A DNA stretch of 64,000 nucleotides, from the NCBI RefSeq assembly GCF_963676325.1, contig NZ_OY781099.1, positions 1,674,001 through 1,738,000 of the forward strand. Reading direction: 5' to 3'. The position numbers were made by a program, and so were the translations under genes. Under the pieces are notes generated by a model that worked only from the letters and a program-made list of their open reading frames with translations, did not search any database and had not been told where the DNA came from. Below, piece by piece: positions 51,840-59,488 of this stretch. The stretch's first letter is position 1. Every line of letters starts with the position of its first letter. The DNA is from an uncultured Bacteroides sp. (GTDB lineage: Bacteria > Bacteroidota > Bacteroidia > Bacteroidales > Bacteroidaceae).

Positions 51840-53084
51840 TCAAGGTAAAATTAAATGGTTCAATTGATTAATTAACAACTGTTTATTAGCTCTATTCTGG
51901 ATATCGATAGTTCTTATATTCATGTAATTAGTGATAGATAAAAGAAAATCGGTCATACTCACTTCTCCCGTGCCAAGTAAAAGTGCATTTGCATCAACCA
52001 GAGCTTTGGTATATTTAAACTGTTCGGGAGTCATGGAAGTAAGTTTGTCGCAACGTTCTATTTGTCGCAGAAGTTCCTGCTTCTGAAGAGTATAATGTTG
52101 TTTGTCTGCATCACGATATCTTTTACGATTCTGATCATTCAATTCGTTTTGCATTAATGACATTTTCTTTTGTTTCCCGTCATATAGTGGAAGATTGATG
52201 CTAACGCCCATACTTACCCCTAAATTTTTATACGGACTTGTCATGAACGAAGATGAGTACCCTCCATTGGCAAATACAGATATTTGAGGTTTATAGTTAA
52301 GATTTATAAGTTGTTCGTTATTCTTGTTTTTCAAACTGTCAATAGCATTGTTCCTGCCATAAAAACTTTCTTCATAAGAAACTACAGCCGGTAAATTGAT
52401 AGCCGGTGTAATAATTGAATCCATTCCACCATTGTCAATGCCACTAAGATAATTCAACGTACTTAAATTGTTCATCCACAGTGAACGCTGTTGCTCATTA
52501 TTAAAGAGGGTTTGTTGCAATGTGACCTTGAAATTAAGGTAATCAGTCTGTTTTATATTTGAATTCTTTGCCAGTTTCCTGAGTATTTTGTCTTCATTTT
52601 GCAAAAAGCTTATTATCTCATTGGATAAATGTAGCAGTTGCTGATTAAGAAAGGTAGTTATGTATTGCTCGGTAACTGTCTTTTCAACTATATCAGTTGA
52701 TAGCCGAGCCTGATTTTCTATGCTTTTCTTATCTAATTTGTAATTATCCAATCTCTTTTTTAGATTTTGCTGGCTTATTAGTTGTTTGCTAACAGTAAGC
52801 AAGGCCTCCACATTTTGCCCGTTTGATATAGCTGTATCATATCCAAATCCTTTATAGGTTGGAGAAAATATTACATTGGAAACGGCTGATACCATAGGAT
52901 TATATGTAGCCCTTGTTTTTAAACTGTCTAGTTCTGTGATTTTCACCTTGTTTCCCAGCTCATAAAGCAACGGACTGTTTGTTTTAGCCTTTTGAATATA
53001 ATAGTCCAGATCCTTGTTCTGAGCAGAAACCCCGGCAGGGATCAAGAATAAGAAACAGATTAATAGTAATGCTTGATTCTTCAT
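51840..53084 (-). CDS. TolC-family outer-membrane efflux channel
   Basis: 414 residues. A signal peptide (ending PAGVSAQ, ~22) precedes two long helical hairpin repeats with the usual TolC pattern. Examples are LDYYIQKAKTNSPLLYELGN, the LSTLNYLSGI turn, YKPQISVFANGGYSS and VSINLPLYDGKQKKMSLMQN. It is the first gene of the operon TolC-adaptor-RND-regulator-kinase; the adaptor starts 1 bp after its stop. Confidence 0.93.
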   Translation of the reverse strand: MKNQALLLICFLFLIPAGVSAQNKDLDYYIQKAKTNSPLLYELGNKVKITELDSLKTRATYNPMVSAVSNVIFSPTYKGFGYDTAISNGQNVEALLTVSKQLISQQNLKKRLDNYKLDKKSIENQARLSTDIVEKTVTEQYITTFLNQQLLHLSNEIISFLQNEDKILRKLAKNSNIKQTDYLNFKVTLQQTLFNNEQQRSLWMNNLSTLNYLSGIDNGGMDSIITPAINLPAVVSYEESFYGRNNAIDSLKNKNNEQLINLNYKPQISVFANGGYSSSFMTSPYKNLGVSMGVSINLPLYDGKQKKMSLMQNELNDQNRKRYRDADKQHYTLQKQELLRQIERCDKLTSMTPEQFKYTKALVDANALLLGTGEVSMTDFLLSITNYMNIRTIDIQNRANKQLLINQLNHLILP

Positions 53085-53433
53085 GAACTTGATATTTTAT
53101 AATTCAAGCACAAATTAAAAGAACCATTTTGTAGAAAATTTGAATATCCATTGATTTACATGTCCTTTTTCCACATTGTTTAGCATCATTGTTTTTGATC
53201 ACTGATGAACTTTTAATGTTTCTACTCTTTGTGGAAGAGATTGATCTTATTTTCCATCAACAGGCTGTTACATATATTAGCTAAATTATGTAACTTATAA
53301 TCAGTAATTTAACTTAATCTCTTTAAGTATACTAAACGAAAATATGTTTTGTTAAGGAATTTGCGGGCTTTCGGTTTTATCTTTAAATTGCGCCGTTTTT
53401 CAATAGGATATAATTAATTTAGTAAGAGGACTT

Positions 53434-53502
53434 ATGGAGAAAATAGTCATAGTTGTAGTGATTTCTATTTTTGTAATCGGGATATTGTTAATGTTTTCAT
53501 GA
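53434..53502 (+). CDS. Possible 22-residue single-helix membrane peptide
   Basis: An ATG preceded by AAGAGGAC (a good purine-rich ribosome site for this genome) opens MEKIVIVVVISIFVIGILLM-F-S, a single hydrophobic helix with a charged start, then TGA. It stands alone in the 568-bp gap between the efflux operon and the TlpA-like gene. Nothing else in that gap looks coding. Small hydrophobic peptides can be toxins or regulators of membrane proteins; this one is unproven. Confidence 0.4.
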   Translation: MEKIVIVVVISIFVIGILLMFS

Positions 53503-53652
53503 AATACCGCTATCAATTTATTCTAAGTTCTTATATTTTTGATTTATATTTGTAATCCATTGGTTGAATTGAATAATTTTATTTCATTCAGCCATTGGAT
53601 TTTTTTATAATAGTCGGATTAATTAATTATTTAACCGTAAAGGTATTAGTTT

Positions 53653-54222
53653 ATGAATAAAGCGTATAAGTATTTGTTTTGCCTGTTATTGATGGGCATG
53701 GGAGTTACTCAGGTAAGTGCTCAGCAAAAAGAAAAAGCGGCCGAGCAGAAGGTGGTTGCCGACGAGAGAGGTTACATAGTAAAGGTGGGTGATGTTGCTC
53801 CCGATTTTGAAATGACTCTGACTGATGGTAAGAAAGTGAAGCTGTCTCAGTTCAGAGGAAAGGTGGTGATGTTACAGTTTACTGCTAGCTGGTGTGGCGT
53901 TTGCCGCAAGGAGATGCCTTTCATTGAGAGTGATATCTGGCAGAAGAACAAAGATAATAACGAATTTGTGCTGATGGCTATTGATCGTGACGAACCGCTG
54001 AAAACAGTTCTTGGCTTTAAGGAGCAGACAAAGATTACTTATCCGCTGGGATTAGATCCCAAAGCCAATATCTTTGCCAGGTATGCTGATCGTGAGGCAG
54101 GCATTACCCGCAATGTACTTATAGGCAGAGATGGAAAGATTGTGAAGCTTACCCGTCTGTATAACGAAGAGGAATTTGCCGGATTGGTGAAGGAGATTGA
54201 AAGTCAGTTGAAAGGAAAATAA
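53653..54222 (+). CDS. TlpA/ResA-like secreted thioredoxin-fold protein
   Basis: 189 residues. The signal peptide ends VSAQ (~24). The redoxin fold starts at VGDVAPDFEMTLTDGKKVKL and holds the active-site FTASWCGVCRKEMPF (CxxC: WCGVC), then IDRDEPLKTVLGFKEQ and a cis-Pro region near YPLGLDPKANIFARY. Such proteins reduce disulfides in the periplasm. It is monocistronic with a terminator. Confidence 0.92.
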   Translation: MNKAYKYLFCLLLMGMGVTQVSAQQKEKAAEQKVVADERGYIVKVGDVAPDFEMTLTDGKKVKLSQFRGKVVMLQFTASWCGVCRKEMPFIESDIWQKNKDNNEFVLMAIDRDEPLKTVLGFKEQTKITYPLGLDPKANIFARYADREAGITRNVLIGRDGKIVKLTRLYNEEEFAGLVKEIESQLKGK

Positions 54223-54268
54223 GTAATTGAGACTGTAAAGAAGTCTCTATAATAGCGCATAAAAAATT

Positions 54269-54313
54269 GCCTGGGCTAATGTGGAATACATTTAGCCCGG
54301 GCATTTTTATTTT
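54269..54313 (+). terminator. Intrinsic terminator after the TlpA-like gene
   Basis: GCCTGGGCTAA (54269-54279) and TTAGCCCGGGC (54292-54302) pair with one mismatch, followed by ATTTTTATTTT. Confidence 0.85.
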
Positions 54314-54461
54314 AGAAAACCGAGTCGACAAATTGCTGAATAATAAGGCAAAAGCATTAAATGTAACGTAGAGAAAAGAGTTTGTTATATTTCAGCAAAA
54401 AATGGAATGTGTAACAAAGAGTGTGTATTATAATGTTGTTATTCAAAACTTAATAGTGAAG

Positions 54462-54469
54462 TATATTTG
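54462..54469 (+). promoter_or_regulatory. Promoter -7 box of the xylan operon
   Basis: TATATTTG matches TAnnTTTG 52 bp before the symporter start. Confidence 0.5.
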
Positions 54470-54521
54470 TGCAAAGCAAACATAGATAGCCTTATTAGAA
54501 ATTTTAAATAGAAAAACTGTT

Positions 54522-56015
54522 ATGAATACGCAATTTCAAAAAGTGTCGATGCTAGAAAAGATCGGCTATAGCTTGGGAGACTGTTCTGCCAATCTAGTGT
54601 TCCAAATGATGATGATTTATCAGACCAAATTTTACACGGATGTTTTTGGTCTTGAAGGTGCTGTTGCCGGAACAGTAATGCTGGTTGCCCGCATTGCCGA
54701 TGCATTTGTTGACCCAACAGTGGGAATTTTGTCTGACCGGACAAAGACCCGTTTTGGGAAATTCCGTCCGTGGGTGTTGTGGACTGCATTACCTTTTATG
54801 GTGTTCTATGTTCTTGCCTTCACCAATCCGGGCATTGAAGATAAAGCTTTAGTGGCACTTTACGCAACAATTTCTTATACCTTGCTGATGTCTGTCTACT
54901 CATTTAATAATACTCCTTATTCTTCATTGGGAGGAGTAATGACTAGTAATATAAGGGAGCGTACAAGCATCACATCTATTCGTTTTGTGGCAGCAACTGT
55001 AGCACAGTTCGTTGTGCAGGGATTAACGCTTCCGCTGGTAAGAAAATTCTCTGAAGGAGGAGATATCGCGCATGGATGGTTCTGTACCATTAGTTTGTTT
55101 GCTGTTATCGGCTTTATCTTTTTAGTCATAACTTTCTTCTCCGCCCGTGAACGTATTACACCTCCGGCTAGTCAGAAAACCAATATCAGACAAGATCTTA
55201 AAGATGTTGTGGCCAGTATTCCGTGGCGTGCAATGTTCATTCTTACCCTATTCATTTTCATAACTTTGGCAATGTGGGGTAGTGCAATGAATTACTACTT
55301 TGAAAATTATGTGGATGCAAATGCTCTTTATGATTTTCTTGGAAAAATGGGGCTAGTGGCAACTACTTCTTCTCATGGCGTTTGGCATACTATTCTGAAT
55401 GCTTTCGGACTTATAGTCAGCAGTCCGGATAAAGCCTATGAAGTAGGTTTTGGAGTATTTAATATGCTTGGAGCATTAGTACAGTTCTTTGGCGTTATTT
55501 TCCTGTCGGGCTTTTTATCTAACCGTTACGGGAAAAAGAGTGTATTTATTGTTTGTTTGGCTTTGACAACCTTGTTCACAGCTCTTTTCTACTTCCCAGG
55601 AAAGGCAGATGTAGGAACCATGTTTTTACTGAACTTTCTGAAGAGTTTGGCCTATGCTCCAACTGTACCTTTATTGTGGGCAATGATTGCTGATGTTGCC
55701 GATTATTCTGAATATGTTAACAACCGTCGCGCTACGGGACTAGTTTTTGCTGGTGTTGTATTTGCTCTGAAAGCCGGATTAGGTATTGGCGGAGCTATTC
55801 TGGGCTTCTTGCTTTCCGGATTTGGATACGTGTCGGGAGCTGGTGTCAATCAAAGTAATACAGCAATACATGGAATAGTTCTTTCATCAAGTCTTATCCC
55901 TGCATGTACATTCTTTGTAGCTGTTGTGTCGCTTTATTTTTACCCCATTACAAAGAAGTATAATGAGAAAATGCAGCTGGAATTGCAATCAACCAGAAGT
56001 AAATCTAAAAATTAA
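54522..56015 (+). CDS. GPH-family sugar:cation symporter (xylo-oligosaccharide permease)
   Basis: 497 residues with about twelve helices. The glycoside-pentoside-hexuronide family is recognised by EKIGYSLGDCSANLVFQMMM, ARIADAFVDPTVGILSDRTK, TRFGKFRPWVLW and ADVADYSEYVNNRRATGLVF. These carriers import sugars with Na+ or H+. The next two genes are a GH10 xylanase and a GH43 enzyme with gaps of 16 and 6 bp, so xylo-oligosaccharides are the likely cargo. It is the first gene of the operon. Confidence 0.93.
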   Translation: MNTQFQKVSMLEKIGYSLGDCSANLVFQMMMIYQTKFYTDVFGLEGAVAGTVMLVARIADAFVDPTVGILSDRTKTRFGKFRPWVLWTALPFMVFYVLAFTNPGIEDKALVALYATISYTLLMSVYSFNNTPYSSLGGVMTSNIRERTSITSIRFVAATVAQFVVQGLTLPLVRKFSEGGDIAHGWFCTISLFAVIGFIFLVITFFSARERITPPASQKTNIRQDLKDVVASIPWRAMFILTLFIFITLAMWGSAMNYYFENYVDANALYDFLGKMGLVATTSSHGVWHTILNAFGLIVSSPDKAYEVGFGVFNMLGALVQFFGVIFLSGFLSNRYGKKSVFIVCLALTTLFTALFYFPGKADVGTMFLLNFLKSLAYAPTVPLLWAMIADVADYSEYVNNRRATGLVFAGVVFALKAGLGIGGAILGFLLSGFGYVSGAGVNQSNTAIHGIVLSSSLIPACTFFVAVVSLYFYPITKKYNEKMQLELQSTRSKSKN

Positions 56016-56031
56016 TTTATAACTTAATATT

Positions 56032-57153
56032 ATGAAAATAAAATTCTTGACGTTTTTATTATTTATTGCAGCTGTTTCAATAAGTTGCAAAGGTTCTGAG
56101 CCGGTAACCTATTCAGATTCAGCTTTAAAAGATGTTGTAGGTAAATATTTCCTTATTGGAGCAGCGGTCAGTACCAGACAGGTTGCTGGTCAGGATCAAA
56201 ATGCTTTGCGAATAATTAAAAAGCATTTCAATTCTATTGTTGCCGAAAATTGTATGAAATCTGAAGTGATTCATCCTACAGAAGATACTTATAATTTCAC
56301 TGATGCTGATGCATTGGTGAAGTTTGGAGAAGAAAATGGAATGAAAGTTATAGGACATTGTCTGATATGGCATTCGCAATTATCTCGCTGGTTTTGTGTA
56401 GATAAAGATGGAAATAATGTATCTCCGGAAGTGCTGAAAGAACGCATGAAAAATCATATTCATACAATTGTAGGCCGTTATAAAGGTCGGATAAAAGGTT
56501 GGGACGTGGTTAATGAAGCAATTGAATCGGATGGTTCCTGGCGCAAGACTAAATTTTATGAGATTTTAGGCGAAGAGTATATTCCTTTGGCTTTTCAATA
56601 TGCACATGAAGCTGATCCGGATGCCGATTTGCATTATAACGATTATGGCATGGATGCAAAAGGAAAACGTGACAAGGTTGTAGAGATGGTAAAGAAACTG
56701 AAGGAAAGAGGAATTCGTATTGATGCTGTAGGTATGCAGGGACACATGGGCATGGATTATCCTCGTTATGAAGATTTTGAAGAAAGTATCAATAGCTTTG
56801 CTAGTACTGGTGTGAAGGTTATGATTACAGAGTGGGATATGAGTGCTTTGCCTTCTGCATATACCGGAGCTAATATTGCTGATGTGTCGGCTTATAAGAA
56901 GGAACTTAATCCTTATACTAACGGACTGCCCGATTCTGTTTCTTTGGCATGGAATAATCGTATGGAGAAGTTTTTTAATCTGTTTATCAAGCATTCAGAT
57001 GTTATCTCTCGTGTAACTGCATGGGGAGTAACTGATGGTGATTCATGGAAAAACGGATTTCCGGTAAGAGGAAGAACTGATTATCCATTGCTGTTTGACC
57101 GCAATTACAACCCTAAACCATTTATAAATAAGATTTTAAATAGCTCAAATTAA
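56032..57153 (+). CDS. GH10 endo-1,4-beta-xylanase lipoprotein
   Basis: 373 residues. A lipobox-like VSISC places an acylated Cys near residue 19, so it is anchored to a membrane. GH10 landmarks are VAENCMKSEVIHPTEDTYNF, GHCLIWHSQLSRWF, the acid/base Glu in WDVVNEAIESDGSW, and the nucleophile Glu in VMITEWDMSALP. A C-terminal AWGVTDGDSWKNGFP completes the barrel. No carbohydrate-binding module is present. It cleaves xylan or xylo-oligosaccharides outside the cytoplasm or in the periplasm. Confidence 0.96.
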   Translation: MKIKFLTFLLFIAAVSISCKGSEPVTYSDSALKDVVGKYFLIGAAVSTRQVAGQDQNALRIIKKHFNSIVAENCMKSEVIHPTEDTYNFTDADALVKFGEENGMKVIGHCLIWHSQLSRWFCVDKDGNNVSPEVLKERMKNHIHTIVGRYKGRIKGWDVVNEAIESDGSWRKTKFYEILGEEYIPLAFQYAHEADPDADLHYNDYGMDAKGKRDKVVEMVKKLKERGIRIDAVGMQGHMGMDYPRYEDFEESINSFASTGVKVMITEWDMSALPSAYTGANIADVSAYKKELNPYTNGLPDSVSLAWNNRMEKFFNLFIKHSDVISRVTAWGVTDGDSWKNGFPVRGRTDYPLLFDRNYNPKPFINKILNSSN

Positions 57154-57159
57154 ATAGTG

Positions 57160-58125
57160 ATGAAGACAGTAAGATATTTAGTTGAAAATGATTATATGGC
57201 AGATCCTGCTGTACATGTGTTTAACGGTAGGTTGTACATATATCCTTCCCATGACTGGGAATCAGGAATTCCGGAGAATGATAATGGTGATCATTTTGAT
57301 ATGAGAGATTATCATGTATTCTCTACAGACGATGTGATGAACGGAGAGATCAAAGATCATGGAATAGTGCTGAAGGTGGATGATATAGCATGGGCCGGAC
57401 GCCAGCTTTGGGATTGTGATGTGGCATGTAAAGATGGGAAATATTACATGTACTTTCCGTTGAAAGATAAGAATGATGTTTTTCACATCGGTGTAGCTGT
57501 GAGTGATTGTCCCGAAGGTCCTTTTATTCCTCAGCCGGATCCTATAAAAGGCAGCTACAGTATTGACCCTGCCATACTAGATGATGGCGATGGAAATCAT
57601 TATATGTACTTTGGTGGTCTTTGGGGCGGACAGCTTCAGCGCTATCGGGATAATAAAGCATTGGAATGTGCTTCTTTTCCGGCCGACAGTGAATCTGCCA
57701 TTCCTTCACGCGTTGTAAAATTGAGTAAGGATATGCTGGAGTTTGCCGAAGAACCTAAGCCTGTAGTTGTTCTTGATGAAACTGGTAAGCCATTGACAGC
57801 AGGCGATAACGACCGCAGGTTCTTTGAAGCTTCGTGGGTGCATAAGTATAACGGGAAATACTATTTCTCTTATTCTACAGGTGACACTCATCTGTTATGC
57901 TATGCTATTGGTGATAATCCTTATGGTCCTTTTGTTTATCAGGGAGTGATATTGCCTCCGGTGGTGGGTTGGACTACTCACCATGCAATAGCCGAATACA
58001 AGGGTAAATGGTATTTGTTCCATCACGATAGTGTTCCTTCGGGTGGCCAGACATGGCTTCGCAGTCTGAAGGTTTGTGAATTGGAATATACAGAAGATGG
58101 GAAAATAAAAACTATCACTGTTTAA
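57160..58125 (+). CDS. GH43 beta-xylosidase / alpha-L-arabinofuranosidase, cytoplasmic
   Basis: 321 residues from the ATG at 57160, preferred to the GTG immediately before it. There is no signal peptide: the five-bladed propeller starts at once with YMADPAVHVFNGRLYIYPSH (catalytic Asp). The pKa-modulating Asp is in YSIDPAILDDGDGNHYMYFG, and the acid Glu in RRFFEASWVHKYNGKYYFSY. The protein probably trims imported xylo-oligosaccharides. Gene order matches the Bacteroides ovatus xylanase with bifunctional xylosidase/arabinosidase operon known from the literature. The substrate split between xylose and arabinose is not readable here. Confidence 0.92.
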   Translation: MKTVRYLVENDYMADPAVHVFNGRLYIYPSHDWESGIPENDNGDHFDMRDYHVFSTDDVMNGEIKDHGIVLKVDDIAWAGRQLWDCDVACKDGKYYMYFPLKDKNDVFHIGVAVSDCPEGPFIPQPDPIKGSYSIDPAILDDGDGNHYMYFGGLWGGQLQRYRDNKALECASFPADSESAIPSRVVKLSKDMLEFAEEPKPVVVLDETGKPLTAGDNDRRFFEASWVHKYNGKYYFSYSTGDTHLLCYAIGDNPYGPFVYQGVILPPVVGWTTHHAIAEYKGKWYLFHHDSVPSGGQTWLRSLKVCELEYTEDGKIKTITV

Positions 58126-58184
58126 AACAATAAAATATAGAATTGGATGAATTGTTCTGGTAAAAAAGTACCCTAAAAATTTAT

Positions 58185-58243
58185 GCGCGGGCAACTATAT
58201 CATTTTTTTGTATTCTTACGGGGTGGTATAAAATTGCCCGCGC
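58185..58243 (+). terminator. GC-rich hairpin after the xylan operon
   Basis: GCGCGGGCAA (58185-58194) and TTGCCCGCGC (58234-58243) form a perfect 10-bp stem with a 39-nt loop; there is no downstream T tract, so a terminator role is uncertain. Confidence 0.45.
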
Positions 58244-58535
58244 CTAATAATCAATTCATTATCTTTAAAAGTAAAATAGTAGGACGGAAAAATAGGCGGG
58301 CTTTTCTCGTTTTATGAATCTGTTTTGAGTTAAAAAGTGTTTTGCTATTGATTTACAGTGCTTTAGTTTTGCTTATTTTATGTTCACTAGCTGTTTTAGC
58401 AGCAAAAGTACTCTGCGTTTTTCTTTTGTGTTTATATTTGTTAACGCAACTCTTTTTGCAAACTGTCGAGTCGAAGTTTTCCGGATAACTTATCTCTAAT
58501 TTACTATATAATACATAAAATATAGGACTTTAAAC

Positions 58536-58713
58536 GTCTTGACACGTTTTTGAAAACGTCAAGACTTATTCTTTAAAATTACTTGAGACTTTCAGGGAAA
58601 TTATTAGTCATATATTCTCAATAGCCTTTTTTGAAAAATAATTGGTGTATCATTTAAATTTATTCTCCAATCATTTTTATTTATTGGCGAATGGTTTTTA
58701 TTTATTGGCCAAT
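58536..58713. repeat. Array of palindromic words with 21-22 bp period (GTC..GAC then ATTGG..CCAAT)
   Basis: GTCTTGAC and GTCAAGAC have centres at 58539.5 and 58561.5 (22 bp). After a less ordered stretch, ATTGGTGTAT, ATTCTCCAAT, ATTGGCGAAT and ATTGGCCAAT end at 58650, 58671, 58692 and 58713, each 21 bp apart. The remainder of the gene-free gap 58126-58926 shows a GC-rich hairpin near 58.2 kb and nothing else I can support. Confidence 0.7.
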
Positions 58714-58926
58714 AAAATCAAAGAATTCTGTAATTTCTATTGGATTGATGAGATTGTCTTTCTTCTTTTTCATGATGCAAAAGTCATAACCTTAACATTA
58801 TTCTCCCAATAGTATCGACTGAGCGATGATAAGTTTTGTTTCGTCCGAGAGAATGCTTTGGGATAGTACAAACAAAAACGAGAGTACCACATACAGTAAT
58901 ACCCTCGTTCTATTATTTAATACTTA

Positions 58927-59133
58927 TCAGATTTGTTCAGCCTTGTATCCGGCCTTTTCAACCTGGTGGATAATCTCAGCAGCTTCTTTATCTGTTTCTA
59001 TAGTCAGAACTTTGTCTTTTGAGTTTACGTCAATAGACCATGCTTCCGGCTTTACTATTTCGTTGAGGCTTTTGCCAATATTAGCAACACAGCCACCACA
59101 CACAGCACTGGTTTTGAATTTTAATGTTTTCAT
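58927..59133 (-). CDS. Heavy-metal-associated (CopZ-like) domain protein
   Basis: 68 residues, a single ferredoxin-like HMA domain without signal peptide. The metal-binding loop is SAVCGGCVANIGKSL (CxxC). Such proteins carry Cu(I) or another soft metal in the cytosol to an exporter or sensor. The substitution of the usual GMTC by SAVC is a mild variation. It is the last gene of a minus-strand metal cluster that begins beyond the window. Confidence 0.9.
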   Translation of the reverse strand: MKTLKFKTSAVCGGCVANIGKSLNEIVKPEAWSIDVNSKDKVLTIETDKEAAEIIHQVEKAGYKAEQI

Positions 59134-59161
59134 TTTTCTACTTGTTTTTATAGTTTATTAC

Positions 59162-59470
59162 TTATTTCTTCTCTTTTTCTTGGACGTCGGATACTAATAC
59201 TGCTGTACATTTCACCTTATCGAAAGATTTAATCAACTTTGCAGGAGTCGTTTTTTCTGCATCGTACTTAATCACCACAGTGCGTGATGGCACGTCTGTC
59301 TTTACCTCTTTTACTCCCTTTTCAAAACGAAGCATGTTGGTAATCTTTGCTTCGTGAAGTTCACAAACCATCTCTTCTACTTTAAGAGTGGCACTTTTAA
59401 TATCTTTTGCTGAAACACTTGTAAAAGCGAAAAAGATCGCTACGATTGAAAGAAAAAATTTTGTTTTCAT
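59162..59470 (-). CDS. Secreted HMA-fold protein without the CxxC motif
   Basis: 102 residues. Signal peptide ends SVSAK (~21). The mature ~75 residues follow the HMA beta-alpha-beta pattern (SATLKVEEMVCELHEAKITN, then GVKEVKTDVPSRTVVIKYD). The metal loop is MVCELHEAKI, so one Cys and a nearby His replace CxxC. It could bind a metal through Cys/His and Met, or have lost binding. It lies between the TonB receptor and the cytosolic HMA gene, gaps of 18 and 28 bp. Confidence 0.8.
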   Translation of the reverse strand: MKTKFFLSIVAIFFAFTSVSAKDIKSATLKVEEMVCELHEAKITNMLRFEKGVKEVKTDVPSRTVVIKYDAEKTTPAKLIKSFDKVKCTAVLVSDVQEKEKK

Positions 59471-59488
59471 AATCTTGCTTTTTTATAA

